Under the pieces are notes generated by a model. That model ran no database searches, was not told the DNA's origin, and was given only the letters and a program-made list of their open reading frames with translations. Source: Marinobacter arenosus (lineage in GTDB: Bacteria > Pseudomonadota > Gammaproteobacteria > Pseudomonadales > Oleiphilaceae). From it: DNA of 64,000 nt. A program made the position numbers and the translations under genes. The first letter of the stretch is position 1, and the number at the start of each line of letters is the position of its first letter. The stretch is from NCBI RefSeq assembly GCF_019264345.1, contig NZ_JAHVAO010000001.1:2046001-2110000 (forward strand). The letters are read 5' to 3'. Shown here one piece after another: positions 55,891 through 64,000 of this stretch.

Positions 55891-57342
55891 TCAGAAGCCT
55901 CTAGGCACTGTCTGAGCTTCAACGAATTCAAACAGACCTTCCAGACCACCCTCGCGGCCGATGCCGGAGGCTTTCATGCCGCCGAACGGCGCTTCCGGCG
56001 TGGGCCCGGTGCCGGTGTTCCAGCCGCAATGGCCGAATCGCAAGCCAGCGGCAACACGCTGGGCCCGCTCGGCATCGCCGGTAAAGACGTAGGATGCCAG
56101 ACCGAATTCGGTGTCGTTCCCGGCATCGATGACTTCCTCTTCGGTGCGGAACAGCGCCATGGGCACGAGGGGGCCAAAGGTTTCCTCGCGATAACAGCAC
56201 ATATCACGGTTAACACCGGTTACCACCGTTGGCGGGAAGAACAGGTCATCGCCCAACTCCTCCGGTTTTTTGCCTGCCACCAGGCTCGCGCCTTTCTCAA
56301 GCGCATCCTCTACGTGGCGTTTAACCTTGTCGTAGCCGGCCTGGTTGATCAGCGGACCCAGGTCAACGTCACCGTTGATACCGTCACCCACGGTCATTTT
56401 GTTCACTCGTTCGGCAAGCTTTTCACCAAAGGCATCGGCCACTTTTTCATGGACAAAGATGCGGTTGGCGCACACGCAGGTCTGGCCACCGCCCCGGAAC
56501 TTGTTGGCGATGAGGTTATCCGCCGCTGCGTCCAGGTCAGCATCGTCAAAGACGATAAAGGGTGCGTTGCCGCCCAGCTCCAGGGCCAACTTCTTGACCT
56601 GTTCGGCGGTGTCGAGGATCAACTTGCGGCCCACTTCGGTGGACCCGGTAAAACTCAGCATGGGTACATCCGGGCTCTCGCACAGAACCTTGCCGATCAC
56701 GCTGGCCTTACCCATCACCAGGTTGACCATGCCGTCGGGCAGGTCCGTGTGCTTGTCCATCAGGCTGAACAGGGCAATCATGGTCAGCGGCGTTTCACTG
56801 GCCGGTTTGATCACCGACGGACAGCCGGCAGCCAGCGCGGCCGACAGCTTCTTGGCGATCATGCCGATCGGAAAGTTCCACGGCGTAATAAGGCCAGCGA
56901 CCCCGATCGGCCGGTAATGAACGGTCCAGGTGCAGTCCTTCGGTTTTTCCGGAATCGTGTGCGCGTCCAACGCCTGGATGTGCTTGGAGCAATAGTCAAA
57001 GAAACCGGCAGCGTAATCGACCTCGCCCTGGGCCTCATGCAGCGGCTTGCCATGTTCCATGCAAAGGATCCGGCCGACCTCCTCCTTGTTGGCCTTGAGC
57101 GCGTCCCGGATATCTTCCAGCCACTTCCTGCGGGTCTCAATGGAGTAGGGACTGGTGAGTCGAAGCGCCGACTTGCCCGCAGCAACCGCGGCCTTTACCT
57201 CGTCCTCGGTCATTGAGGCTGCCTGGGCGATCACCTTGCCCGTTGCCGGGTTGTAGACGTCGAAGGTGTGTCCCTGCGCATTGTCAGTCCAGCGACCGCC
57301 GATGTAGCCCGTCATCTTTTCCAGCAGTGGTGACTCGATCAT
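55891..57342 (-). CDS. gabD: NAD(P)-dependent succinate-semialdehyde dehydrogenase
   Basis: Oxidises succinate semialdehyde to succinate, the last step of GABA and polyamine breakdown. ALDH landmarks: PWNFPIGMIAKKLSAALAAGCPSVIKPASETP, the catalytic Glu in KLALELGGNAPFIVFDDADLD, and the catalytic Cys in FRGGGQTCVCANR. The Cys-X-Cys arrangement (TCVCANR) is typical of GabD. GGAGG precedes the ATG at 57340-57342, giving 483 aa, the family length. It diverges from the acetylpolyamine-deacetylase-like gene across a 174-bp gap. Confidence 0.9.
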   Translation of the reverse strand: MIESPLLEKMTGYIGGRWTDNAQGHTFDVYNPATGKVIAQAASMTEDEVKAAVAAGKSALRLTSPYSIETRRKWLEDIRDALKANKEEVGRILCMEHGKPLHEAQGEVDYAAGFFDYCSKHIQALDAHTIPEKPKDCTWTVHYRPIGVAGLITPWNFPIGMIAKKLSAALAAGCPSVIKPASETPLTMIALFSLMDKHTDLPDGMVNLVMGKASVIGKVLCESPDVPMLSFTGSTEVGRKLILDTAEQVKKLALELGGNAPFIVFDDADLDAAADNLIANKFRGGGQTCVCANRIFVHEKVADAFGEKLAERVNKMTVGDGINGDVDLGPLINQAGYDKVKRHVEDALEKGASLVAGKKPEELGDDLFFPPTVVTGVNRDMCCYREETFGPLVPMALFRTEEEVIDAGNDTEFGLASYVFTGDAERAQRVAAGLRFGHCGWNTGTGPTPEAPFGGMKASGIGREGGLEGLFEFVEAQTVPRGF

Positions 57343-57516
57343 CACGGCTCCTCTATCTGTCAGTGTCGGTATGCCCCGGTGGGGCACAGTTGCGTCGGTT
57401 AAATATGTCTTCCATAGTGGATGCTGATTCACTGGCTGTAAAGTCGACAGCCAGGCTTTTGATCACCCTCCGACTGTGCCTATACTCGGAGAATCGGAAA
57501 CCACGGAGGTCGGATA

Positions 57517-58530
57517 ATGAAAGCGTTTTTCCACCCTGCTCAGGATCAGCATCTTCCAAAGACCTACTTCACCCGCGGACAGATGCGGCAGCCGCAGGAA
57601 GTCCCGGATCGTACCGGTCAGATGCTCGAAGGCCTGAAGGAAATGGGCATACCGGTTCTGCAGCCTTCCGACCAGGGTGCGGCCGCCATTGCCAAGGTCC
57701 ATGACCTGGGCTACCTCCGTTTTCTGGAATCGGCGCACCGGCGCTGGGTGAAAATGGATGACTGGGGCGACGAGGTGATTTCAAACATTTTCGTGCGATC
57801 CCCCAACCACCTGACCGGCATCCTGGCCGAGGCGGCTCGCTACCAGGCCGATGGCAGCTGCCCGATCGGCGAGAACACCTGGCACGCGGCCTACTGGTCT
57901 GCACAGACCGCCCTGGGCGCCGCGGATGTCCTGATCGCCGGCGACCGCATTTCCTACGCCGTGTGCCGGCCGCCTGGCCATCACGCCCGGCGGGATGCCG
58001 CCGGCGGTTTCTGTTACCTGAATAACGCGGCCATTGCCGCCGAGCACATGAAAAGCCGGTTCCCGCGCATCGCCATCCTCGATACCGACATGCACCACGG
58101 ACAGGGCATCCAGGAGATTTTCTACGATCGCAGCGACGTGCTGTACGTCTCGATCCACGGGGATCCGACCAATTTCTACCCGGTGGTAACTGGTTTCGAG
58201 AATGAGCGGGGCGAAGGCGAAGGCTTCGGCTACAACATCAACCTGCCCATGCCGCACGGGGCCTCGGAAGACGATTTCTTCGAGAAACTGGATGAGTCCC
58301 TGGCGGCCATCAAGCTGTACCAGCCGGATGCGCTGATCCTCGCACTGGGCTTCGACATCTACAAGAACGACCCGCAGGCCAAGGTCTCGGTCACCTCGGA
58401 GGGGTTCTGCCGGCTGAGTTCCCACATCCGTCAGCTCGGACTGCCGACACTGGTGGTACAGGAAGGTGGCTACGACCTGGACGCCCTCAGCGAGAACGTC
58501 CAGCAGTTTTTCAAGGGCCTGGCCGGCTGA
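57517..58530 (+). CDS. Histone deacetylase family protein, acetylpolyamine amidohydrolase-like
   Basis: A zinc-dependent deacetylase of 337 aa. The HDAC signatures are RPPGHHARRDAAGGFCYLNNAAIAAEHM (two active-site His), ILDTDMHHGQGIQEIFYDR (Zn-binding Asp and His) and the second zinc Asp in LILALGFDIYKNDP, with LVVQEGGYDLDALSENV at the end. The closest bacterial class is acetylpolyamine amidohydrolase (AphA/B), which removes acetyl groups from polyamines, rather than AcuC. GGAGG is 7 bp before the ATG. Its place beside gabD supports a polyamine role. Confidence 0.85.
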   Translation: MKAFFHPAQDQHLPKTYFTRGQMRQPQEVPDRTGQMLEGLKEMGIPVLQPSDQGAAAIAKVHDLGYLRFLESAHRRWVKMDDWGDEVISNIFVRSPNHLTGILAEAARYQADGSCPIGENTWHAAYWSAQTALGAADVLIAGDRISYAVCRPPGHHARRDAAGGFCYLNNAAIAAEHMKSRFPRIAILDTDMHHGQGIQEIFYDRSDVLYVSIHGDPTNFYPVVTGFENERGEGEGFGYNINLPMPHGASEDDFFEKLDESLAAIKLYQPDALILALGFDIYKNDPQAKVSVTSEGFCRLSSHIRQLGLPTLVVQEGGYDLDALSENVQQFFKGLAG

Positions 58531-58534
58531 CCCA

Positions 58535-59989
58535 TCAGGACGCCGGCGCGTACACCTTGATGTTGTCGTGCCCTTCCGCCTTTAGGTGACCGGCGTGCAT
58601 CCGGCTCATTGACCCACGATCGCAATACAGCAGGTACTGCCGGTCCGCCGGCAGCTCCGCGATCTGCTGGTTCAGCTCGTAGAACGGGATCTGGACGACT
58701 TCATTGTTGGTCAGCATCAGCGGTGACTGTTCGCCCTCACTGGGGTGGCGAACATCAATGATCACATCGTCCACGCCCGGCGTCTGGACCAATTCCACGT
58801 CCTCGGGAGTCTGGGTGGTTTCCAGCAGGCGGCTGATCGGGGTTTCCTCCCGGGCTTCCACCGCGCCGGCCAGCACCGACGGATCCATTTCCGCCTCATC
58901 CGCTTCGACCCGATGCAGTTTTGCCCGCGTGGCCGGTTTCTGGGAAATCACGCCGCAGTATTCCGGCATGGTGCGAGCGTAGGACTCGGTACCAATCTCG
59001 CGGGCAATGTTGATGATGGTTTCCTTGTCCATGGAAATCAGCGGGCGCAGAACGACTTCATCACTGGCCCGGTCCACCACATTGAGGTTGCTCAGGGTCT
59101 GACTCGACACCTGCGCCACCGCATCGCCAGTAACCAGGCCCACGGCATTGTTCTTCTTTGCAATTTCCGCCGCAGCCTTGAGCATCTGGCGCTTCAGCAC
59201 CACGCCCCAGTGACGGTGATTGACCGAGCGCATGATTTCAGCGACCACACCGTCAAACGGCACGGAAATGAACTTGGCGTTGTGGGATGCGCCGTAACGA
59301 TTCCACAGGTAATGCACCACCTGGCGAACGCCAACCTCGTGCGCGGTTCCTCCAAGATTGAAAAACAGGAAATGGTTCCTAAGCCCGCGACGCATCATCA
59401 GGTACGCCGCCACCGAGGAATCGTACCCGCCGGAAATCAGCGTCATCACGTTCTCGACACTGCCCAACGGGTAACCGCCCAGCCCGCGATGCTTGCGGTG
59501 GGCAATGTGGAACTGGTCGTCCCGAACCTCGATCCGCACTTCCACGTCGGGCGCCTTCAGGTCCACACCGGTCGCGCTCGAGGCCTGCATCAGGGCGGCG
59601 CCCACGGTGCGCTCAAGATCAATGGACCGGAAGTCATGTTCACCATGACGACGGGCGCGGACGGCGAAGGTTTTTCCCGCCAGTCGGTCGGCGAAGGCGT
59701 CCACGGCTTTTGCCGCAACATCGTCGAGGCCGGCGAACGGAAACACGCCAATCTCCTGAATGGTGGAGATGCCCGGGATCCGCAGCAACTCCTCGACAAC
59801 AGCCCCAGAGAGACCACGGCCTTCCGGAACGGCCACATCCACCCGATCCCAACTGCCCTCCACGACAATGTCGTGATCCAGCCTGGCCAGCAGCTTGCGA
59901 ATGTTCTGCCGCAGATGACGCATCTGCTGGCGGCGGACGGGTTTGCTCTTGATGGCGACTTCAGGAGCCGGACGAATAAGTAGTTTCAT
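58535..59989 (-). CDS. thiI: tRNA uridine 4-sulfurtransferase with rhodanese domain
   Basis: Makes 4-thiouridine at tRNA position 8 and feeds sulfur to thiamine synthesis. The N-terminal ferredoxin-like and THUMP domains (MKLLIRPAPEVAIKSKPVRRQQ) are followed by the PP-loop LISGGYDSSVAAYLMMRRG and the CGVISQKPATRA region. The C-terminal rhodanese domain has its catalytic Cys in YLLYCDRGSMSRMHAGHL. The 484-aa length matches the E. coli protein (482). The gene ends 5 bp from the convergent deacetylase gene. Confidence 0.95.
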   Translation of the reverse strand: MKLLIRPAPEVAIKSKPVRRQQMRHLRQNIRKLLARLDHDIVVEGSWDRVDVAVPEGRGLSGAVVEELLRIPGISTIQEIGVFPFAGLDDVAAKAVDAFADRLAGKTFAVRARRHGEHDFRSIDLERTVGAALMQASSATGVDLKAPDVEVRIEVRDDQFHIAHRKHRGLGGYPLGSVENVMTLISGGYDSSVAAYLMMRRGLRNHFLFFNLGGTAHEVGVRQVVHYLWNRYGASHNAKFISVPFDGVVAEIMRSVNHRHWGVVLKRQMLKAAAEIAKKNNAVGLVTGDAVAQVSSQTLSNLNVVDRASDEVVLRPLISMDKETIINIAREIGTESYARTMPEYCGVISQKPATRAKLHRVEADEAEMDPSVLAGAVEAREETPISRLLETTQTPEDVELVQTPGVDDVIIDVRHPSEGEQSPLMLTNNEVVQIPFYELNQQIAELPADRQYLLYCDRGSMSRMHAGHLKAEGHDNIKVYAPAS

Positions 59990-60138
59990 AATCGGAGTAT
60001 TGTCGAGTGGCGTATAACGCAGAAAGCACTTAGTCTACCTTTTTGGGACCATGCCTCAAAATCAGGCATTGCCGAAACACCGGCCGGAAGGTGTCTCCGG
60101 GCCCTCGTAGCCGGAACCATTCAGGAGTTTTATCGTTC

Positions 60139-61521
60139 ATGCAAGAACCCACCATCAATGCCCTCGTGTCACCGGAGGGCAGTCTCGAGATCCTCTCCAA
60201 CCATGAGGTGAGCCGCCTCAAGGACCGAAGCCAGGGCGGCCTGTACCGGCTCTTTCGCCAGTGCGCGCTCGCGGTCCTGAACACGGGTGTCGAGACCGAC
60301 GACTGTAAAACGCTGATGGAATCCCACGCCGATTTCGATGTCCGGCTGGTGCCCCAACCCCGGGGTCTTAAACTGGAACTGATCAACGCACCCGCCCACG
60401 CGTTCGTGGACGGAGAGATGCTGCGCGGTATCCGCGAGCACCTGTTTTCCGTGCTGAGGGATATCATCTACTCCCACTCCATCCCCCAGAGTGCCGCCGG
60501 CTTCCGCCGCGACGACCCGGAAGATCTCACCAACCTGGTGTTCCACGTACTGCGCAATGCCCGGGTCCTTGAGCCCGGACGGCAACCGGACCTGGTGGTG
60601 TGCTGGGGGGGCCATTCCATCAGCCAGGACGAGTACCAGTACAGTAAGGAAGTCGGGCACCAGCTGGGCTTGCGCTCCCTGAGCATCATCACCGGCTGTG
60701 GCCCCGGCGCCATGAAAGGCCCGATGAAAGGCGCGACCATCGCCCACGCCAAGCAACGGGTGAAGAACGGACGCTACATTGGCATTACCGAACCCGGCAT
60801 CATCGGTGCCGAGGCACCGAATCCGATCGTCAACGAACTGGTCATCATGCCGGATATCGAAAAGCGGCTGGAAGCCTTTATTCGCTGCGGCCACGGCGTC
60901 ATCGTGTTTCCCGGCGGCGTCGGTACCGCAGAGGAAATCCTCTACCTGCTGGGCATTCTGCTGCACCCGGACAACGCCGATCTGCCCTTCCCCGTGGTCT
61001 TCACCGGGGAAAAGGAAAACGCGGAGTATTTCGAGATGATCGACAAGTTCATCCGGAATGCCCTGGGCGACGAAGCCGCCAGCAAGTACGAAATCATCAT
61101 CGACGACCCTGCCCGTGTGGCACAGACCATGAAAAAGGGCATGAAAGAGGTGGAAACGTTCCGGCGCGCGATGCAGGACGCCTACTACTTCAACTGGATG
61201 CTAAAGATTGACCCGGTGTTCCAGCTGCCGTTCCACCCGAACCACGACAACATGCGGGCGCTCGAACTGCATCGGGACCAGCCGGTACATCTTATCGCCG
61301 CCAATCTGCGGAAAGCGTTCAGCGGGATTGTTGCCGGAAACGTGAAGGAAGATGGTATTCGTCAGGTGCAAGCCAAGGGCCCGTTCGAGATCGCCGGGGA
61401 CCCGACGTTGATCAAACCCCTGGAAGCAATGCTGGCCCAGTTCGTGGCCCAGAACCGGATGAAACTGCCCGGCTCATCGGCCTACCGGCCCAGTTACCGA
61501 ATTGTCAGCGGGGCGGCCTGA
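60139..61521 (+). CDS. ppnN: Nucleotide 5'-monophosphate nucleosidase (LOG family), PpnN
   Basis: Cleaves purine and pyrimidine nucleoside monophosphates to base and ribose 5-phosphate; the E. coli homologue (YgdH) is stimulated by (p)ppGpp. The start PTINALVSPEGSLEILSNHEVSRL matches YgdH closely, and the LOG-family active-site motifs TGCGPGAMKGPMKGA and FPGGVGTAEEILYLLG are clear. ATG at 60139 gives 460 aa (454 in E. coli); an upstream in-frame ATG at 60043 is unlikely. The AGGAG site is 11 bases before the ATG, a little far. Confidence 0.93.
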   Translation: MQEPTINALVSPEGSLEILSNHEVSRLKDRSQGGLYRLFRQCALAVLNTGVETDDCKTLMESHADFDVRLVPQPRGLKLELINAPAHAFVDGEMLRGIREHLFSVLRDIIYSHSIPQSAAGFRRDDPEDLTNLVFHVLRNARVLEPGRQPDLVVCWGGHSISQDEYQYSKEVGHQLGLRSLSIITGCGPGAMKGPMKGATIAHAKQRVKNGRYIGITEPGIIGAEAPNPIVNELVIMPDIEKRLEAFIRCGHGVIVFPGGVGTAEEILYLLGILLHPDNADLPFPVVFTGEKENAEYFEMIDKFIRNALGDEAASKYEIIIDDPARVAQTMKKGMKEVETFRRAMQDAYYFNWMLKIDPVFQLPFHPNHDNMRALELHRDQPVHLIAANLRKAFSGIVAGNVKEDGIRQVQAKGPFEIAGDPTLIKPLEAMLAQFVAQNRMKLPGSSAYRPSYRIVSGAA

Positions 61522-61547
61522 GCCGCCTCACTGATAGCCCGGAGACC

Positions 61548-61883
61548 TTACTTGCCGCCGTCAGCCGGGAGGCTGGCGAAATAGGCGGCCAGGTTGGCGA
61601 TATCGGTATCGCTCAGCGCGGCGGCCTGACCCTGCATGATGGCCGCCTGGCCACCAGTGCGTTGCTTGTTTTTGTAGGCCTTGATCGCGGAGACCAGGTA
61701 CTGCTCGTTCTGACCGGCCAGATTCGGGTAAGTCGGAATCTGGGCCAGACCATTCTGGCCGTGGCAGGCCGCGCAGACCGCAGCCTTCGCCTTGCCGGCT
61801 TCGGCGTCGGCGGCAGCCGCAATGGCCGGGACGGCCGTGCTGAGCGCAAAAATTCCCGCAATGGCGTAGTGTTTCAATGTCAT
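61548..61883 (-). CDS. Periplasmic class I cytochrome c (c553/c4-like)
   Basis: A 111-aa exported monohaem cytochrome c. The signal peptide [23 protein letters not shown] ends before [13 protein letters not shown]; the haem site is CAACHG and the axial Met is in [26 protein letters not shown]. The family resembles short c5/c553-type electron carriers (PF00034). It probably shuttles electrons to a terminal oxidase or reductase, but the partner is not in this window. It is convergent with ppnN, 26 bp apart. Confidence 0.93.
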   Translation of the reverse strand: MTLKHYAIAGIFALSTAVPAIAAAADAEAGKAKAAVCAACHGQNGLAQIPTYPNLAGQNEQYLVSAIKAYKNKQRTGGQAAIMQGQAAALSDTDIANLAAYFASLPADGGK

Positions 61884-62103
61884 TGTCTTTACCCTCTCAT
61901 CATCGTTTTTAGCGTTTGCCTACCGGCAGTCGGTACCGGACTGTAAACTGTCTGACTTTATATACCACAGAGCCTGTTATCGCCAAATGCGATAAATCAA
62001 TCGCTTTGTTCGACGTTGGTCCTCTTTTCACCTGGCCGGTTTGACTTGAGAGTACGGTGAGCGACGTGGCCCAGATTATTTTTGAAGACCGGAGATTCCC
62101 TCA

Positions 62104-63207
62104 ATGTCCATAGAGGTTCAGGAAATTGAATGCCTGGAAGGCCACATCGGCCTGCTTACCCTGAATGCCCCCGCCAGCCTCAACGCTCTTTCGGAGCCCA
62201 TGATCAACGAACTACAGACCACCCTGGACCGCTGGGCCGAGGATGACCGCATCTGTGCGGTTGTGCTCCAGGGCAAGGGCGAACGGGCGTTCTGCGCCGG
62301 CGGGAACATTCGTAATCTTTACAGCGCCATCAAGGAAGGTGGCGAACACGACATTGCCACCCGTTTCTTTACTCGCGAGTACCGGCTGGACTACAGCCTG
62401 CACCGGTTTCCCAAGCCCATCGTCGGCATTGCCCACGGCGTGGTGATGGGCGGCGGACTGGGGCTGCTGGCGGCTTGCCGTTACCGACTGGCAACACCCA
62501 ATGTGATGGTGGCCATGCCGGAAATCTCCATCGGACTGTTTCCGGATGTGGGCGCCAGCTGGTTCCTGAACCGTTTGCCCGGACGCATCGGCCTGTTCAT
62601 GGGGTTGACCGGGGCCCGGCTGAACATCACCGACACCATCCGCATTGGCCTCGCCGATATGGTGTTGCTGGAGGAAGACCGGGAGTCCCTGCTTGGGGAG
62701 CTCCAGAACCAGCGATGGACCGGCGAACCGGCGGCGGACGACAACCGCCTGTTCCGGCTGCTCAACCAGATGCACGCCCCGGATTACCGCTCACTTGAAC
62801 ACAGCAACCTCGAACGGCACGAACAGGACATCGCCCGACTCAGTGCCGGTGATGAATTACCGGAGATCGTCGATCAACTGCTTTCGGCCGAGATCGACAG
62901 CGAGTGGTGGAATGCCTGCATGAGCAACCTCAGGGGTGGCTGCCCGGTGTCGGCGTGGCTGATCTGGACCCAACTGCAGAAGGCGCAGCAGATGTCGCTC
63001 AAGGACGTGTTTCGCATGGAACTGGCCATGGCGATGGAATGCACCCGCCGACCGGACCTGCCGGAGGGCATCCGGGCGAGGCTGGTGGAAAAGGACCAGA
63101 GACCAACCTGGTCATTCGCCAGTGTGGCCGACGTTCCGCCGGACGTGGTCCAGGCCCATTTCCAGCCGGAATGGGACGATGAAACCGATCCCATGCAGCT
63201 TGGCTGA
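62104..63207 (+). CDS. Enoyl-CoA hydratase/isomerase superfamily protein, 3-hydroxyisobutyryl-CoA hydrolase-like
   Basis: A 367-aa crotonase-fold enzyme. The oxyanion-hole segment FCAGGNIRNLYSAIKEGG and the KPIVGIAHGVVMGGGLGLLAACRYRLATPNVMVAMPEISIGLFPDVGASWFL block fit the HIBYL-CoA hydrolase group (valine catabolism), in which MPE-x-SIGLFPDVG is characteristic. The longer length compared with ordinary enoyl-CoA hydratases (about 260 aa) supports that. The first gene of a two-gene region with a shared convergent end; it probably removes CoA from 3-hydroxyisobutyryl-CoA. Confidence 0.85.
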   Translation: MSIEVQEIECLEGHIGLLTLNAPASLNALSEPMINELQTTLDRWAEDDRICAVVLQGKGERAFCAGGNIRNLYSAIKEGGEHDIATRFFTREYRLDYSLHRFPKPIVGIAHGVVMGGGLGLLAACRYRLATPNVMVAMPEISIGLFPDVGASWFLNRLPGRIGLFMGLTGARLNITDTIRIGLADMVLLEEDRESLLGELQNQRWTGEPAADDNRLFRLLNQMHAPDYRSLEHSNLERHEQDIARLSAGDELPEIVDQLLSAEIDSEWWNACMSNLRGGCPVSAWLIWTQLQKAQQMSLKDVFRMELAMAMECTRRPDLPEGIRARLVEKDQRPTWSFASVADVPPDVVQAHFQPEWDDETDPMQLG

Positions 63208-63210
63208 GCC

Positions 63211-63906
63211 CTACAGCTCCGCGCCAGCCTGGACCAGCAGCATCTCAAGATCGCGGTTGTTGCTGGCCCGGGCCACGTCCAACGCGGTGCGGCCATCGGC
63301 GCTGCGATAATTCACATCCGCGCCCCCGGCCAGCAGCATTTCCGCCGTCAACAGATCACCACTGTCGACAATCTTCATCAATAATGACTCGCCACCCTGG
63401 CTGACGTTCACGTTGGCGCCGGCAGCCAGCAACACTTTGACGACCGACAGGTGCCCCTGCTCGGCAGCCCGGATGACCGGCGTATAGCCATTGGCATCCC
63501 GGGCGTTCACCCGTGCCCCCGCCGACAACAGTAACTGGACCAGACGGCGACTGCCTTGGGCCGACGCTACCATCAGCGGTGTTTCACCATCGGCGGTGGC
63601 CAGGTCCGGCGACGCCCCCTCCGACAACAGGTACCAGGCGACTCGGTCCCGGCCCGCGGCCACCGCGGCCATCAGCGGCGAGCCCTTTTCGGTCAGGGTG
63701 TTGAGCGATGCCCCCGCCTCGGACAAGGCCATCACCCGATCCAGGTCCCCCTGTTCTGCGGCTTCTATCATGGGCGTGGCAGCGCCGGTAGCGGTCTCCA
63801 GTTCCAGGTTCGTCGGTTCGGAGCGCGAGGCGCATCCGGACACCCAGGACAGGAGCAACAACAGGATAAACACTGGATAACGGGGGGAGCCGGTTCCCTT
63901 GGCCAT
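63211..63906 (-). CDS. Ankyrin-repeat lipoprotein
   Basis: A 231-aa exported protein. The signal peptide ends with the lipobox VSGC (residue C25), so the mature protein is lipid-anchored; the residue after Cys is Ala, which favours sorting to the outer membrane. Five or six ankyrin repeats follow from about residue 40 (TPMIEAAEQGDLDRVMALSEAGASLN, GSPLMAAVAAGRDRVAWYLLSEGASPD, ETPLMVASAQGSRRLVQLLLSAGARVN and so on). They provide a protein-binding surface; partner unknown. It is convergent with the preceding gene, 3 bp apart. Confidence 0.88.
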   Translation of the reverse strand: MAKGTGSPRYPVFILLLLLSWVSGCASRSEPTNLELETATGAATPMIEAAEQGDLDRVMALSEAGASLNTLTEKGSPLMAAVAAGRDRVAWYLLSEGASPDLATADGETPLMVASAQGSRRLVQLLLSAGARVNARDANGYTPVIRAAEQGHLSVVKVLLAAGANVNVSQGGESLLMKIVDSGDLLTAEMLLAGGADVNYRSADGRTALDVARASNNRDLEMLLVQAGAEL

Positions 63907-64000
63907 AGCAGACGATCTCGGTCGGATAATGTGTGACCTATTCTGGGCAGCACCGAAGGAGAATTAAATCGAGCGAGTCACAACTCTGGCCCCTTTTGCA
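63907..64000. other. Window end: possible start region of a forward gene
   Basis: A good AAGGAG sits at about 63956-63961. A forward frame then runs open to the window end, but the only initiation codons at suitable spacing are non-standard (ATC or ATT). I cannot support a gene from 94 bp. The region also holds the promoter of the divergent ankyrin lipoprotein. Confidence 0.2.

Noticed and set aside
61884..62103. FNR/ANR site upstream of the cytochrome c gene
   Set aside because: Only the half-site TTGAT is present; the second half does not match ATCAA.

Overview
The window looks like a chromosomal segment of a marine, aerobic, lipid-using gammaproteobacterium, most likely Marinobacter or a close relative. 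This is inferred from high GC content, dense housekeeping gene content, the ubiC-ubiA-phoB-phoR order shared with Pseudomonas and relatives, a rubredoxin/rubredoxin reductase pair, long-form FadE, and long-form PstC/PstA. I see no rRNA, tRNA, insertion sequence, prophage or CRISPR array. The region reads as core genome, so the most interesting material lies between the genes.

Layout. 1-4 kb: end of an unknown gene, a palindromic repeat, a small protein, a Pit phosphate transporter, a membrane diguanylate cyclase and a flavodoxin. 4-11.5 kb: a 7TMR-DISM/EAL protein, tesB, the rubredoxin pair, hpt, ubiC and ubiA. 11.4-14.4 kb: phoB-phoR behind a clear PHO box, then a REC-containing regulator. 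14.7-22 kb: a lytic transglycosylase, a YdjM-like protein, rsuA, a lone asparaginase N-domain, pbpG and a second membrane EAL protein. 22-31.6 kb: ilvD, a divergent phosphoketolase-like thiamine enzyme, a Yip1 protein, a GST, ald, a dienelactone hydrolase, plsC, csp and crcB. 31.7-44.2 kb: fadE, rapA, cysZ, a VanZ-like protein, an unannotated CsrB/RsmZ-type small RNA, a methyltransferase, selU, mscS, a YbaK-like protein, a UbiH-type hydroxylase and a HIT protein. 44.3-49.9 kb: pstSCAB-phoU behind a second PHO box. 50-64 kb: a thioesterase, an MFS transporter, a small beta-barrel, uppP, uvrD (with a LexA box), gabD, an acetylpolyamine-deacetylase-like protein, thiI, ppnN, a cytochrome c, a HIBYL-CoA-hydrolase-like protein and an ankyrin lipoprotein.

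How parts work together. Phosphate: PhoR/PhoB, PstSCAB, PhoU and Pit are all here, and phoB and pstS share one promoter design (a 7-4-7 PHO box, then 10 bp to the -10). Cyclic-di-GMP: one GGEEF protein with an I-site and two EAL proteins with degenerate GGDEF domains lie within 20 kb. Lipids: tesB, fadE, plsC, a YciA-type thioesterase and an enoyl-CoA hydratase family member fit fatty-acid or hydrocarbon use. Ubiquinone: ubiC, ubiA and a UbiH/UbiF-type hydroxylase.

Strongest non-coding signals. (1) A small RNA of about 230 nt at 38619-38850 with 14 GGA motifs, an intrinsic terminator and a GacA/UvrY-type palindrome about 180 bp upstream. (2) A family of about 105-bp palindromic repeats (three copies) whose outer arms differ in sequence but stay self-complementary around a conserved core, each 22-44 bp past a stop codon.
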